A DNA stretch of 64,000 bases from Marinobacter sp. es.048 (GCF_900188435.1 NZ_FYFA01000001.1:1922001-1986000), one strand, 5' to 3'. Counted from the stretch's first letter, positions 52,533 through 62,976 are shown. Numbers and translations: made by a program. Notes: a model not told the origin generated them from the sequence alone.

Positions 52533-53891
52533 ATGCGAAGCCACATCGTTGCAGGTGTCGCCCTGATTTTTTTCGGTTTTTCAGGACAGACTCTGTCGAA
52601 AGTCACGACCGCCGAAGCCGAGCGGCTGGGTGGTGATCTTACTCCGGTTGGCGCCGAGAGGGCTGGCAACCGGTCAGGCAGCATTCCCGAGTGGATCGGA
52701 GGTCTAACCACGCCTCCGGAGGGCTGGCGCAAGGGTCAGATTGAAATTGATCCGTTTCCGGAAGATGGGGCGCTTTTTGTCATAACCACCGAGAATCTTG
52801 ACCTTTATCGCGACAAACTTTCGGATGGCCATATCGCCATGCTGGAAAAGTATGGGCCTGACTTTTTCATTCCTGTGTATCGGACTCGCCGCACGGCGGC
52901 GTTTCCGGAGCATGTCTATGACAAGTTCCGTGAGAATGCCCTTACAGCGCAGTTGCTGGACAATGGCAATGGTGTACGGGACACCATCATGACCAGCCCG
53001 TTCCCGATCCCCAAGGACGGCCTGGAGGTGATCTGGAACCACATCCTTCGCTACCGGGGTGAAGAAATTTCCTTACGCAGTGCGTCGGCAACGCCTCAGA
53101 GGGATGGTTCTTACAACCCGGTGGTCAATGATTACGACTATTACTTTGCATACAGTAAGAAGGGCGCGGAGTTGGCGGAAATCGATAACAAGATTTTCTA
53201 CCTGAAGACAGACACCATTTCACCGTCGTCACTGGCTGGCACCATTACACTGGTACACGAAACCCTTGATCAGGTGCGGTCGCCGCGCCTGGCCTGGCGG
53301 TATGATTCCGGCTCTCGCCGGCTCCGCAGGTCGCCCAACCTTGCTTATGAGACCGACCTGCCGAATTCATCGTCATTGCGGTCGGTGGATCAGAAAGATA
53401 TGTACAACGGCGCGCCCAACCAGTACGACTGGGAGCTTAAAGGTAAGCGAGAGCTGTTCGTGCCCTATAACGCCTACAAGCTGCACGGGCCGGAGGTCGA
53501 AGCCGATGATGTGATTCGTCCGGGCCACATTAATCAGGAGCTGACCCGTTATGAGCTCCATCGGGTGTGGGTGGTCGAAGCGAAACGCCGCACCGGAATC
53601 AGCCATATTTACGATCGGCGCGTTTTCTATGTGGATGAAGACAGCTGGCAGATCCTGGCTTCCGAGGAATACGATGCGGACGGAAACCTGTGGCGCGTGT
53701 CCGAAGCCCACAATATCAGCTATTACAGTGAGCCGGTGTTCTGGACTACCATAGAAATGACCTACGACCTGAAGGCGGAGCGTTATTACATTGATGGGCT
53801 GGATGATGGTTTCCCGGCGTATGATTTCAATCCCGGGTTCCGGGGCAGTGAGTTTACGGCCTCAGCCGCTCGCCGTGACGCTCGTCGCTGA
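52533..53891 (+). CDS. DUF1329-family outer-membrane protein
   Basis: A 452-residue exported protein of the DUF1329 family, predicted as beta-rich and LolA/LolB-like, in or near the outer membrane. A signal-like N-terminus (IVAGVALIFFGFSGQTLS) is followed by the family pattern: AERLGGDLTPVGAERAGNRSGSIPEWIGG, NYFAYS-like repeats, and the YDRRVFYVDEDSWQILASEEYD segment. DUF1329 genes usually pair with a DUF1302 gene and an RND transporter, but neither is beside it here. The role is unknown, though some members are linked to hydrophobic-compound handling. Confidence 0.88.
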   Translation: MRSHIVAGVALIFFGFSGQTLSKVTTAEAERLGGDLTPVGAERAGNRSGSIPEWIGGLTTPPEGWRKGQIEIDPFPEDGALFVITTENLDLYRDKLSDGHIAMLEKYGPDFFIPVYRTRRTAAFPEHVYDKFRENALTAQLLDNGNGVRDTIMTSPFPIPKDGLEVIWNHILRYRGEEISLRSASATPQRDGSYNPVVNDYDYYFAYSKKGAELAEIDNKIFYLKTDTISPSSLAGTITLVHETLDQVRSPRLAWRYDSGSRRLRRSPNLAYETDLPNSSSLRSVDQKDMYNGAPNQYDWELKGKRELFVPYNAYKLHGPEVEADDVIRPGHINQELTRYELHRVWVVEAKRRTGISHIYDRRVFYVDEDSWQILASEEYDADGNLWRVSEAHNISYYSEPVFWTTIEMTYDLKAERYYIDGLDDGFPAYDFNPGFRGSEFTASAARRDARR

Positions 53892-53908
53892 TTTCCAAGG
53901 AGACCGAC

Positions 53909-54238
53909 ATGGCAGACCCACAAGCTCATCTTGATCATCTCGATCAGCTGATGGCCGATCTTGGTCGCGCGCTCGCAGACAAAGACTGGGAAGCGATGGC
54001 CAGCCTTAACGAAAAGGTGAAGCCGGCAGTCGAGCCCCTGATGGCAGCCCTGGAAGGGGGAGAAATCGAGGCGGAGCCGGTGAGGCTCCGCTTGCAGGAG
54101 CTGCAGCAGTTTATTGACGCAGCGGATGAATCCGCGCGCATTGCCCGCACGGAGGCGGAAGATGGCCTCAAGGGAGTAAACCGGAATCGGAGCGCAGCAA
54201 AGGCCTATCAGAACGTCTCTTCGAATCGACCAAAATAG
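53909..54238 (+). CDS. fliT: FliT-like flagellar chaperone candidate
   Basis: A 109-residue helical protein (MADPQAHLDHLDQLMADLGRAL...), rich in Ala, Glu and Leu. Its size, helical content and place directly before fleQ match the FliT-like gene of Pseudomonas flagellar clusters, where FliT is a chaperone for FliD. Sequence identity in this family is low, so the assignment is mainly positional. It is 17 bases after the DUF1329 gene and may be read from that promoter, an odd pairing. Confidence 0.65.
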   Translation: MADPQAHLDHLDQLMADLGRALADKDWEAMASLNEKVKPAVEPLMAALEGGEIEAEPVRLRLQELQQFIDAADESARIARTEAEDGLKGVNRNRSAAKAYQNVSSNRPK

Positions 54239-54248
54239 CGTCATAAAA

Positions 54249-54277
54249 TTGACTCTGCCGTCCTTACAGTCTTAAAT
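54249..54277 (+). promoter_or_regulatory. Sigma-70-like promoter of fleQ
   Basis: TTGACT, exact 17-base spacer, TTAAAT (54272-54277), 31 bases upstream of the fleQ start. It fits the role of fleQ as the top flagellar regulator, expressed without a flagellar sigma factor. Confidence 0.6.
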
Positions 54278-54308
54278 ACCGCACAAATCCCTCAAGAGAT
54301 TCGGTTGA

Positions 54309-55760
54309 ATGTCTAAAAATAACAAAGTGCTGGTGCTGAGCGAGGATGATTCAAGATTGCGGGACATGGTCACCATTCTTGAGTTCATTGGCGAGGAGCA
54401 GGTCCTTGCCAGCGATGAAGCCAGAGCACTTTTGAGCAGCGGCGACGAGGAAAGCCTTTCAGATATTGCGGTCGCGGTAGTGAACGGAGAGGATGCCGGG
54501 GTCACCGAGACGATTATGGCTGTTTGCAATGCTGTTCAGGGAGTTCCGTTGCTGTTGGTTGGACACCCCGAACTAAAGGGCCTTTCTGATGATACCGGCG
54601 CCCGCATTATTGCCCGCATGGAATGGCCGCTGAATTACACCAAGTTTGTTGACTCGCTCTACCGTGCCCAGATTTACCGCGACCAGTTCAGCCGCTCCCG
54701 GGAGCGGGGCCAGCAGCGCGGTCTTCAGCTCTTTCGCAGCCTTGTGGGAACCAGTCGCAAGGTCCAGCAGGTGCGCCAGTTAATGGAACAGGTGGCCAAC
54801 AAGGACGTCAGCGTTCTGATCACCGGCGAATCTGGCACCGGCAAGGAGGTTGTTGCCCGAAACCTGCATTATCACTCTTCGCGGCGGGAAAAACCGTTCG
54901 TGCCGGTAAACTGTGGTGCCATTCCGGCTGAATTGCTGGAAAGCGAACTGTTTGGCCATGAAAAAGGCGCCTTTACCGGTGCTATCACGGCTCGGGTGGG
55001 GCGCTTCGAGTTGGCGGAGGGCGGCACCCTGTTTCTGGATGAGATCGGTGACATGCCGCTGAACATGCAGGTGAAAATTCTCCGGGTGCTGCAGGAGCGC
55101 ACGTTCGAGCGGGTCGGCAGCAATCGGACCCAGTCGGCGGACGTACGGGTAATCGCAGCCACTCACAAGCATCTTGAAGACATGATCGAGTCCGGGGATT
55201 TCCGGGAAGACCTTTACTACCGCCTGAACGTGTTCCCCATCGAGATGCCGGCGTTGCGTGATCGGGTGGAAGACATTCCCCTGCTGATCAACGAGCTCAT
55301 TTCCCGGATGGAAAAGGAGAAGCGGGGCTCTCTGCGGATGAATTCGGCAGCCATAATGAGTCTGTGTCGTCACGACTGGCCCGGCAATGTGCGTGAACTG
55401 GCCAATCTGGTCGAACGCCTGTCGATCATGCATCCTTATGCTGTGATAGGCGTACAGGAGTTGCCCAAGAAGTTCCGCTACGTTGATGACTACGACGAGA
55501 ATCGTCCGGTCGAGGATACCGGGATGCCTTCCGGTATCCCCGGGCTGGTGGGCCTGGATGCGCCGGCGTTGTTGCCGGTGAATGGCATCGACCTGAAGGA
55601 TTATCTTTCCAATCTTGAGAAGCAGCTGATCCAGCAGGCGCTGGACGAAGCCGGCGGGGTGGTGGCAAGGGCTGCCGAGAAGCTTCGGATTCGTCGCACC
55701 ACCCTGGTAGAAAAGGTTCGCAAGTACGGGCTTCGGGAAGAGGAATCCGAGGAGTCCTGA
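54309..55760 (+). CDS. fleQ: Flagellar master regulator FleQ
   Basis: A 483-residue sigma-54 activator. The N-terminal 135 residues form a receiver-like domain lacking the full phosphorylation set. The AAA+ domain has Walker A GESGTGKE (173-180), the sigma-54 contact loop GAFTGA (220-225) and the Walker [15 protein letters not shown] Fis-type helix-turn-helix closes the protein ([17 protein letters not shown]). FleQ switches on class II flagellar genes with RpoN and answers to cyclic-di-GMP in Pseudomonas. It is separated by 230 bases from fleS. Confidence 0.95.
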   Translation: MSKNNKVLVLSEDDSRLRDMVTILEFIGEEQVLASDEARALLSSGDEESLSDIAVAVVNGEDAGVTETIMAVCNAVQGVPLLLVGHPELKGLSDDTGARIIARMEWPLNYTKFVDSLYRAQIYRDQFSRSRERGQQRGLQLFRSLVGTSRKVQQVRQLMEQVANKDVSVLITGESGTGKEVVARNLHYHSSRREKPFVPVNCGAIPAELLESELFGHEKGAFTGAITARVGRFELAEGGTLFLDEIGDMPLNMQVKILRVLQERTFERVGSNRTQSADVRVIAATHKHLEDMIESGDFREDLYYRLNVFPIEMPALRDRVEDIPLLINELISRMEKEKRGSLRMNSAAIMSLCRHDWPGNVRELANLVERLSIMHPYAVIGVQELPKKFRYVDDYDENRPVEDTGMPSGIPGLVGLDAPALLPVNGIDLKDYLSNLEKQLIQQALDEAGGVVARAAEKLRIRRTTLVEKVRKYGLREEESEES

Positions 55761-55906
55761 GCTGGGTAGTCCGCATTTTAATGTTCCTGAAACGGCGTCA
55801 AAGGTTCGTAACCTGAGGCGTCGTTTCTGTTTCTGACCGACGTAAAATTGTCATTCCGCTCTTTCGAAATTCCCTTCCTCACTGAAAAATAAAGAAAAAA
55901 TCAAGT

Positions 55907-55922
55907 TGGCACGGTGCTAGCT
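55907..55922 (+). promoter_or_regulatory. Sigma-54 (-24/-12) promoter motif for fleSR
   Basis: TGGCACG-N4-TAGCT has a perfect -24 half and the invariant GG-N10-GC spacing; the -12 has one change from TTGC. It lies about 69 bases upstream of fleS, in line with FleQ control. Confidence 0.8.
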
Positions 55923-55990
55923 TAGGAACCTGCAAACGAAGTATCCGAACTATTGGGTCCGAACCGACGGGCCGATCGGGGAGTCAGGTT

Positions 55991-57229
55991 ATGAGTCAGG
56001 CACAGTTTGTTCTTCAGTCCGGCGCGGGTGGCGCGAAAGCCAACGCTGCGGCGGATGTAAACGACAAGGTTACGGCCCTGTTTCCGGAGCAGGATCACGA
56101 GGCGGTGGATTCCGCCCTGGAACTGTTCAACCGGATGTCGCGACAGATTACCGACTCGTACCGAACCCTTGAGTCGCGGGTTAACCAGCTTTCCGGCGAG
56201 CTGAACCAGGAAACGCTTCAGCGTCAACAGGAGCTTGAAGAGAAAGAGCAGTTGGCGGACCGCCTGTCTACCTTGCTGAACGCACTGCCTGCCGGCGTTG
56301 TGGTTCTGGATAGCCAGGGCGTGGTAACGCAGACTAATCCGGCCGCCATTGCGCTTCTGGGAGAACCCCTGGATGGCGCCCGCTGGGTTGATGTCATCCA
56401 TCGCTGTTTTGCACCCCGGCGGGACGATGGTCACGAGGTATCTCTGAAAGATGGTCGCAGGGTCAGCATCGAGATCCGGACCATGGAAAACCAGCCCGGC
56501 CAATTGATTCTGCTGACGGACCTCACCGAAACCCGGCATCTCCAGGCGCAGCTGGCCCACGCCCAGCGTTTGTCGGCCATGGGTAAGATGGTTGCATCTC
56601 TTGCTCACCAGATCCGCACCCCGCTGTCTGCAGCCATTCTCTACGGCGGCCACTTGAGCCAGGAAGACCTGGATGAAGAGATGCGTCAGCGCTGTGCCTC
56701 TCGACTGATGTCGCGCCTGACCCACCTGGAGCAACAGGTGCGGGATATGCTGATCTTCGCTCGCGGCGAGACCCGGCTGGCAGAGGAGCTGTCTGCCGGC
56801 AAACTGGTCTCGGCACTGGCTTCGGCAGTCGAGGGGCTGAAGCCGGCTCCCGGTGCAAAAGTGGATCTCGAGAACGAAATCTCCAGTGACTGCCGGCTGA
56901 TGTGTAATCGGGATGCCCTTGTTGGCGCCTGTACCAATCTTGTGAATAACAGTCTTGAGGCTGGAGCCACCCATGTTGCAGTTCGCGTAACCGAAGAAAC
57001 CGGCGAGCTGGTCATTCGGGTTCTGGACAACGGACCGGGATTTGAGCCCTCGGACGCGGCCCGGTTAACAGAAGCTTTTTACACGACCAAGTCCCATGGC
57101 ACCGGGCTCGGCCTTGCGGTGGTGCAAGCCGTCATCAAGGCGCATCAGGGGCGGTTCTCCATTGAATCGACGAAGCAGGGCGGCGCCATCGCTACGTTGC
57201 GTCTGCCGCAATTACGTAACAGAAACTGA
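55991..57229 (+). CDS. fleS: Flagellar sensor kinase FleS
   Basis: A 412-residue soluble histidine kinase. A PAS-like domain (about 90-180) precedes the HisKA region, whose phospho-accepting H206 lies in LAHQIRTPLSA. The ATP-binding domain has the N box (NLVNNSLEAGA), G1 (VLDNGPGF) and G2 (GTGLGL). No membrane helix is present, as in Pseudomonas FleS. It phosphorylates the FleR regulator encoded 12 bases downstream. Confidence 0.94.
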   Translation: MSQAQFVLQSGAGGAKANAAADVNDKVTALFPEQDHEAVDSALELFNRMSRQITDSYRTLESRVNQLSGELNQETLQRQQELEEKEQLADRLSTLLNALPAGVVVLDSQGVVTQTNPAAIALLGEPLDGARWVDVIHRCFAPRRDDGHEVSLKDGRRVSIEIRTMENQPGQLILLTDLTETRHLQAQLAHAQRLSAMGKMVASLAHQIRTPLSAAILYGGHLSQEDLDEEMRQRCASRLMSRLTHLEQQVRDMLIFARGETRLAEELSAGKLVSALASAVEGLKPAPGAKVDLENEISSDCRLMCNRDALVGACTNLVNNSLEAGATHVAVRVTEETGELVIRVLDNGPGFEPSDAARLTEAFYTTKSHGTGLGLAVVQAVIKAHQGRFSIESTKQGGAIATLRLPQLRNRN

Positions 57230-57241
57230 TCGGAGGCAACC

Positions 57242-58705
57242 ATGGCGAAGGCCCAGATTCTGATTGTTGAGGACGACCATGACCTGCGGGAAGCGTTGGT
57301 AACCACCCTTGAACTGGCAAAATTCCGGGTGCGGGAAGCATCCAATGCCAGCGAAGCCCTTGAGCGACTGGCGGAGTCTCCGGTGGATATGGTGGTCAGC
57401 GATGTCAACATGCCGGGTCTGTCTGGGCATCAGTTATTGGCTGAAGTTCAAAGACTGTATCCGGGGCTGCCGATGATGCTGATCACTGCCTATGGACAGA
57501 TCAGCGATGCAGTGTCTGCCATGCAAGCCGGCGCTATCGATTATCTTGTGAAGCCATTCGAACCTCGGTTTCTGGTGGATGCCGTCAGCAAGGTTGTTGG
57601 CGGCGGGCGCGAGAAAGCCAGTGATGAGCCGGTAGCAGAAGATCCGATCAGCAAGCGGATGTTCCAGCTGGCGACTAAAGTGGCCGGCAGCGACTCCACC
57701 GTTATGATCTCGGGGGAGAGCGGAACCGGCAAGGAAGTCCTTGCCCGGTTTATTCACCAGCAATCCCCGAGGGCGGATCAGCAGTTCGTAGCCATCAACT
57801 GTGCGGCGATTCCTGAAAACATGCTGGAAGCGATTCTGTTTGGGCACGAGAAGGGCGCCTTTACGGGCGCCGTTGCCTCTTCGCCAGGCAAATTCGAGCA
57901 GGCCAACGGTGGCACCATTCTTCTGGACGAGATTTCGGAGATGGATCTGGGGCTGCAGTCCAAGCTGCTGCGGGTTCTACAGGAGCGGGAAGTTGAGCGG
58001 GTTGGTGGTCGCAAGACCATCAGTCTGGATGTCCGGGTAGTGGCGACCACCAACCGGGATCTGGCGGATTATGTTCGCGAAGGCAAGTTCCGGGAAGATC
58101 TGTACTACCGTCTGACGGTCTTCCCCATGCACTGGCAGCCGCTCCGGGAGCGCCCGCTGGATATCATGCCGCTGGCCACGTCGCTGCTTAAAAAGCATTG
58201 CCGAAAAATGAAGCTGACCGGGATTAACTTTGCCCAGGACGCGAAAAGCGCGCTGATGAATCATCAATGGCCGGGCAATGTCCGGGAGCTGGATAATGCC
58301 ATCCAGCGAGCACTGGTGCTGCACCAGGGTAATGTCATTCATTCCGGCGATCTGTGTCTGGAGCTGGGCATCACCGGCCGGCCGGATCTGCGCAGCGTGG
58401 AGCCGGTTTCGCAACCCGAAACCGTTGCCAGAACAACCGGCGAGGCGGACACTTCAGACTCTGAAAGTTCCTCTTTCGGGCAGCCGTCTCAAGGGCAGGG
58501 TGACGAGCCTGATGGCGCGGTTTCGTTGGGAGATGATCTGAGGCAGCAGGAGTTCCGTATTATTATACAGACACTCCGGAAAGAGCGTGGGCGTCGCAAC
58601 AGGGCCGCAGAGCAGTTGGGGATCAGCCCCCGCACACTCAGGTACAAGCTGGCCCAGATGCGAGACGCCGGAATCGATCTGGACGCCGAAATGGCCTTGG
58701 TCTGA
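57242..58705 (+). CDS. fleR: Flagellar response regulator FleR
   Basis: A 487-residue sigma-54 activator with an N-terminal receiver (D54 in VVSDVNMPG, the likely phosphate acceptor), an AAA+ core ([26 protein letters not shown]) and a C-terminal Fis-type helix-turn-helix (NRAAEQLGISPRTLRYKLAQM). Phosphorylated by FleS, it activates class III genes with RpoN, such as fliE and hook-basal body genes. A Ser/Glu-rich linker of about 60 residues before the helix-turn-helix is longer than usual. A terminator follows. Confidence 0.95.
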   Translation: MAKAQILIVEDDHDLREALVTTLELAKFRVREASNASEALERLAESPVDMVVSDVNMPGLSGHQLLAEVQRLYPGLPMMLITAYGQISDAVSAMQAGAIDYLVKPFEPRFLVDAVSKVVGGGREKASDEPVAEDPISKRMFQLATKVAGSDSTVMISGESGTGKEVLARFIHQQSPRADQQFVAINCAAIPENMLEAILFGHEKGAFTGAVASSPGKFEQANGGTILLDEISEMDLGLQSKLLRVLQEREVERVGGRKTISLDVRVVATTNRDLADYVREGKFREDLYYRLTVFPMHWQPLRERPLDIMPLATSLLKKHCRKMKLTGINFAQDAKSALMNHQWPGNVRELDNAIQRALVLHQGNVIHSGDLCLELGITGRPDLRSVEPVSQPETVARTTGEADTSDSESSSFGQPSQGQGDEPDGAVSLGDDLRQQEFRIIIQTLRKERGRRNRAAEQLGISPRTLRYKLAQMRDAGIDLDAEMALV

Positions 58706-58732
58706 CCCACTGCAAGACGAACTCCTTTATTG

Positions 58733-58755
58733 GCACCCCTCGGGGTGCTTTTTTT
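58733..58755 (+). terminator. Rho-independent terminator of fleSR
   Basis: Stem GCACCC/GGGTGC with four-base loop CTCG and seven T, 28 bases after the fleR stop. Confidence 0.92.
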
Positions 58756-58873
58756 ATCCCCCGTTTCCAATGCCTCCAAAGGCAACCCGCCTGTCGTCAA
58801 AAGTCCGTCATTGATTTCTCCTGTATCAATGCGGTCTGATCTAACTATTTGATATTAAATATTAAAATATAAT

Positions 58874-58889
58874 TGGCCTGCCAATTGCT
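58874..58889 (+). promoter_or_regulatory. Sigma-54 (-24/-12) promoter motif for the fliE operon
   Basis: TGGCCTG-N4-TTGCT has GG-N10-GC spacing and a perfect -12 half. It lies 65 bases upstream of fliE, as expected for FleR-RpoN control. Confidence 0.85.
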
Positions 58890-58953
58890 TGATCGAAACT
58901 AACAGCACCCAAGAGCAATGCCGTCCCGGGGAGGGCGGAGCCAGGAGAGAGTT

Positions 58954-59322
58954 ATGGTTCAGCGTGCCGACATCAACAGTGTTTTGTCCGATATCCGGTC
59001 CCTGCGTTCCCAGATGATGCAGAACCAGCGGGTCGAGCAGGATCAATCGGTTCGTGGCCGCATAGACGGCCCTCGCCAGGTTCAGGAAACCCAGGAGACG
59101 CCCAGCTTCAATGACATGCTGAGCAACGCGGTGAACAACGTGAACGACCTCCAGAAAACTGCGGGGGATCTGCGAACCGCATACGACATGGGCGATCCGA
59201 ACGTGGACATCACCCGTGTGATGATTGCCGCCCAGAAATCCTCTGTCTCCTTCGAAGCGCTGACCCAGGTACGTAACCGGGTGGTTCGGGCCTACGAAGA
59301 CATTATGAACATGCCGATCTGA
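58954..59322 (+). CDS. fliE: Flagellar hook-basal body protein FliE
   Basis: A 122-residue export-gate and rod adaptor that joins the MS ring to the rod. The family pattern includes PSFNDMLSNAVNNVNDLQK and the C-terminal FEALTQVRNRVVRAYEDIMNMPI. The in-frame codon at 58918 has no site; ATG 58954 has AGGAGA five bases before it. First gene of the fliEFGHI operon, under the sigma-54 motif at 58874. Confidence 0.94.
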   Translation: MVQRADINSVLSDIRSLRSQMMQNQRVEQDQSVRGRIDGPRQVQETQETPSFNDMLSNAVNNVNDLQKTAGDLRTAYDMGDPNVDITRVMIAAQKSSVSFEALTQVRNRVVRAYEDIMNMPI

Positions 59323-59337
59323 TAACGGAGCAGAGTC

Positions 59338-61047
59338 ATGGCCAGCGTACCTGCAGAAACCAACGCCTCCAACATGCCGGCAGCCCGAGAGGGAGACGCA
59401 CCAGAGAGTCGTAGCGACCTGTTCATGGGGTTCAACCGGCTCAATCTGTTACGCCAGATCGGCCTGATGGTGGGGCTTGCCGCCAGCGTGGCGCTCGGAT
59501 TGGCGGTCGTACTCTGGGCCCAGGAGCCGAACTATCAGCCGGTGGTCGGCGATCTGTCTTCTTACAACCCGCAGGACGTCACCAGCATCCTCGACAGCAG
59601 TGGCATCGAATACAAAATGGATCCCCGCACCGGCGCGTTGCTGGTGCCCTCTGACCAGGTCTACGATGCGCGCCTGAAACTGGCCGCCGAGGGTGTCACC
59701 GATCGTAAAACCATGGGTTACGAGTTGCTGGACCAGGAACGTGGTCTGGGTACCTCCCAGTTCATGGAAACTATCTCTTACCGTCGCGGGCTTGAGGGTG
59801 AGCTGGCGCGCACCGTTGCCAGCATGCGCGGTGTCAGAAATGCCCGCGTGCACCTGGCAATCCCGGAGCGCTCCGTATTTGTCCGCGATGCCCGCGATCC
59901 GTCTGCTTCGGTATTTCTCGAAGTCTTTGCCGGCCGACGGCCGGAACAGGAACAAATCAACGCCATTGTGAACCTGGTTGCCGGCAGCGTTCCCATGATG
60001 AGCAAGGAACACGTCACTGTTGTTGACCAGAACGGGAACCTGCTGACCGGCAAGGAGAGCCAGAGCAATGCCGATCAGATGGCAGACCAGTACGAGTATA
60101 CCGCCAAAGTCGAGGAGCGCCTGACACGTCGGGTAGCCTCTCTCATTGGGCCCATTGTGGGCGACGGACGCTATCGTGCCGAGGTTTCAGCGAATCTGGA
60201 CTTTTCCTCGGTGGAGCAGGCAGAGGAATTGTTCAACCCCGAGCAGCAGGCGGTACGCAGTGAACGTGAGCTGACAGAGCAGCGCACTGCTGGCCCCCAG
60301 GGCGGCATTCCAGGTGCACTGGCAAACCAGCCGCCGGCCGATGCGACGGTTCCCGAGCAGGCTGCTGGCGGCGATGGCGAAGCGGCCGCTCCTGCGCCGG
60401 TAAATGTGCGCAGTGAATCCACCCGGAACTACGAAATGGATCGCACCGTCAGCTATCGGCGTCAGGAGCTGGGCAGGGTCAAACGGGTGACTGTGGCCCT
60501 GGCAGTGGATGACATGAAGGTGGTGGATCCCCAGACTGGGGAAGTCAGCTACGAGCCTTGGCCGGAGCAGGAATTGCAGCGGTTAAGCATGCTGGTTCGG
60601 GATGCGGTGGGCTATTCTGCCGCTCGGGGTGATAGTGTTACCGTAATGAATACGGCATTTGCCCCGGAAGAAGCCGTCGAATTTGAAGCTCCGGCCTTCT
60701 GGGAGCAGCCCTGGTTCTGGGACCTGATGAAGCAGGTGCTTGCAGGTCTGGTCATTCTGGTTCTGGTGCTTGGGCTGCTGCGTCCCACGCTGAAGAGTCT
60801 TTCTGGCGGTGGCCAGCGCGAGCGCGGCCTGGATGCCGGCTCCGGCAGTGGCGGCGGGTATGGCGGTCTTGATGACATTGAGGGTGGCGATGAGCTGCGC
60901 AAGGCTATGTCCTCCCAGGATGATCTGCTTTTGCCGGGTGCCACAGACGGTTATGATAGACAGCTGAACGCATTGAAAGGTCTGATTGCCGAAGACCCGG
61001 CGCGGGTCGCACAGGTAATGCGCCAGTGGGTGAATGTCGATGACTGA
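59338..61047 (+). CDS. fliF: Flagellar MS-ring protein FliF
   Basis: The base ring protein of the flagellar motor, 569 residues. Two membrane helices frame a large periplasmic part: the first about residues 40-62 (IGLMVGLAASVALGLAVVL), the second about 465-485 (VLAGLVILVLVLGLL). The ring-building domain carries YELLDQERGLGTSQFMETISYRRGLEGELART and VHLAIPERSVFVRD. The C-terminal cytoplasmic tail binds FliG. It overlaps fliG by 14 bases. Confidence 0.95.
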   Translation: MASVPAETNASNMPAAREGDAPESRSDLFMGFNRLNLLRQIGLMVGLAASVALGLAVVLWAQEPNYQPVVGDLSSYNPQDVTSILDSSGIEYKMDPRTGALLVPSDQVYDARLKLAAEGVTDRKTMGYELLDQERGLGTSQFMETISYRRGLEGELARTVASMRGVRNARVHLAIPERSVFVRDARDPSASVFLEVFAGRRPEQEQINAIVNLVAGSVPMMSKEHVTVVDQNGNLLTGKESQSNADQMADQYEYTAKVEERLTRRVASLIGPIVGDGRYRAEVSANLDFSSVEQAEELFNPEQQAVRSERELTEQRTAGPQGGIPGALANQPPADATVPEQAAGGDGEAAAPAPVNVRSESTRNYEMDRTVSYRRQELGRVKRVTVALAVDDMKVVDPQTGEVSYEPWPEQELQRLSMLVRDAVGYSAARGDSVTVMNTAFAPEEAVEFEAPAFWEQPWFWDLMKQVLAGLVILVLVLGLLRPTLKSLSGGGQRERGLDAGSGSGGGYGGLDDIEGGDELRKAMSSQDDLLLPGATDGYDRQLNALKGLIAEDPARVAQVMRQWVNVDD

Positions 61048-62083
61048 GCAAGCCAATCAACAGGGTGGCGGTGAGCCGCAGAAGCCGCAGCGGAAAATCC
61101 CGCGTGTGGAGCAGGCTGCGATTCTGCTGATGTCATTGGGCGAGGCGGACGCGGCTGAGATCCTAAAGCACATGGGCCCAAAGGAGGTTCAGCGTGTGGG
61201 TGTGGCCATGGCCCAGATGAAGGATGTCAGCAAAGACGAAGTCACCTACGTGATGAACCAGTTTGTTGATGCCGTGGGTGGCCAGACCGGCCTGGGTGTG
61301 GGCAATGATGATTACATCCGGACGATGCTGACTCAGGCTCTGGGCGATGATAAGGCATCCAGCCTGATCGACCGCATCCTCATTGGCGGCAACACCACCG
61401 GCCTTGATACCCTCAAATGGATGGAGCCCCGGGCTGTGGGTGACATCATTCGTTACGAACACCCGCAGATTCAGGCCATTGTTATTTCCTACCTGGATCC
61501 GGATCAGGCGGCTGAAATTCTTGGCACCCTGGACGAAAAAGTCCGCCTTGATGTCATGATGCGGGTGGCATCCCTGGAAAGTATCCAGCCCCAGGCGCTG
61601 CAGGAACTCAACGACATTCTGGAAAAACAGTTCTCTGGCGGTGCCGCTTCCCAGACCAGCCGCATTGGTGGTGTCAAACGGGCGGCGGACATCATGAACT
61701 TCATGGATCGGAGCATTGAAGGCAATCTGATGGATTCCATCAAGGATATGGATCCGGACCTTGCCAGCACCATTGAGGATCTGATGTTTGTGTTCGACAA
61801 CCTCAAGGAAGTGGACGATCGCGGTATCCAGGCACTGTTGCGGGAGGTGTCTTCGGAAGTTCTTGTGGTTGCGCTGAAAGGAGCCGACGAGGAGGTCCAG
61901 AACAAGATCTTCAAGAACATGTCCAAGCGTGCAGCGGAGTTGCTGCAGGATGATCTTGAAGCCAAGGGGCCAGTCAAGGTCAGTGAAGTTGAATCCGCCC
62001 AGAAAGACATTATCACCATTGCACGCCGTATGGCCGAGGCCGGCGAAATCTCCCTCGGCGGTGCCGGCGAAGAAATGATGTGA
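61034..62083 (+). CDS. fliG: Flagellar motor switch protein FliG
   Basis: A 349-residue rotor protein that couples the stator to the C ring and sets rotation direction. Three helical domains are visible, with the EHPQIQAIVISYLDPDQAAEIL middle motif and the charged C-terminal torque helix region (VDDRGIQALLREVSSEVLVVALKGADEEV). I keep ATG 61034, though ATG 61040 is possible. It overlaps fliF by 14 bases and touches fliH at TGATG. Confidence 0.95.
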   Translation: MSMTEQANQQGGGEPQKPQRKIPRVEQAAILLMSLGEADAAEILKHMGPKEVQRVGVAMAQMKDVSKDEVTYVMNQFVDAVGGQTGLGVGNDDYIRTMLTQALGDDKASSLIDRILIGGNTTGLDTLKWMEPRAVGDIIRYEHPQIQAIVISYLDPDQAAEILGTLDEKVRLDVMMRVASLESIQPQALQELNDILEKQFSGGAASQTSRIGGVKRAADIMNFMDRSIEGNLMDSIKDMDPDLASTIEDLMFVFDNLKEVDDRGIQALLREVSSEVLVVALKGADEEVQNKIFKNMSKRAAELLQDDLEAKGPVKVSEVESAQKDIITIARRMAEAGEISLGGAGEEMM

Positions 62084-62976
62084 TGAAAGATTCCACCCGT
62101 GACGTCAATCGCATTCCCAAGGAACAGCTGACCGCCTATGAACGGTGGGAGCTGCCCCTGCTGGATGCCCGTGGCAATGAAGTAGCGCGGGAAGAGGAGC
62201 GCGAGGTCAAACCCTTGACCGCCGCCGACATTGACGAGATCCGCGAGGCGGCCCGGGAAGACGGCTATAACGAGGGTCAAGAACAGGGTTACCAGGATGG
62301 TCTGAAGGCCGGCAAGGAGGAAGGCCATCAGGATGGGCTGGAAACCGGCCTGGCAGAGGGCAGGGAGCAAGGCAAGAGCCAGGGCTACGACGATACCCGC
62401 AAGGAAATCGAGACCAAGCTTGACCGTCTCGAACATCTGCTCGGTGAGCTGCTGCTGCCGATCAAGCGCCACGAGGACGAACTTGAAACCTCTCTGGTCA
62501 ACCTGACCACGGTCCTGGCCCGGGCGGTGGTCTATCGTGAACTGACCATCGACTCCTCCCAGATCCGTCACGTGGTTCGCCGCGCCATGGAGGCGCTACC
62601 CTCCACCGCGGAAAACATCCGCATCCATATAAACCCGGAAGACTGTGAAATGGTCCGAGAGGTGACCGCCCGCCTTGAAGCGTCCGCTTCCGTCATTGAA
62701 GACGCCAGTATCCTGCCCGGTGGCTGCAAGGTGGAAACCCGCCATAGCCTGGTGGATTTCACGGTTGAAAAACGTTTCCAGCGGGCCGTGCAGAGCATGC
62801 TGGACCAGCAGATGAGCGACAGTGATGGCGGAGAAACCGAGGAACTGGACTCCATGATGGAAGACCTGACCGGTTTCCATCGGGACGTGCTGGATTCCCC
62901 GGAGACCGGGGATTCCTCCGACGATCCGAAGCCGGCGCAAAATGAAGGTGACGGTGATGACCTCGAGCCTCGCTGA
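62083..62976 (+). CDS. fliH: Flagellar export regulator FliH
   Basis: A 297-residue regulator that holds the FliI ATPase in check and at the export gate. The N-terminal half has the GxxxG-like repeats ([20 protein letters not shown] and [17 protein letters not shown]) typical of FliH stalks. The C-terminal half resembles the V-ATPase E subunit ([26 protein letters not shown]). ATG 62083 shares one base with the fliG stop; a GTG one codon earlier is an alternative. fliI overlaps its end by 20 bases. Confidence 0.93.
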   Translation: MKDSTRDVNRIPKEQLTAYERWELPLLDARGNEVAREEEREVKPLTAADIDEIREAAREDGYNEGQEQGYQDGLKAGKEEGHQDGLETGLAEGREQGKSQGYDDTRKEIETKLDRLEHLLGELLLPIKRHEDELETSLVNLTTVLARAVVYRELTIDSSQIRHVVRRAMEALPSTAENIRIHINPEDCEMVREVTARLEASASVIEDASILPGGCKVETRHSLVDFTVEKRFQRAVQSMLDQQMSDSDGGETEELDSMMEDLTGFHRDVLDSPETGDSSDDPKPAQNEGDGDDLEPR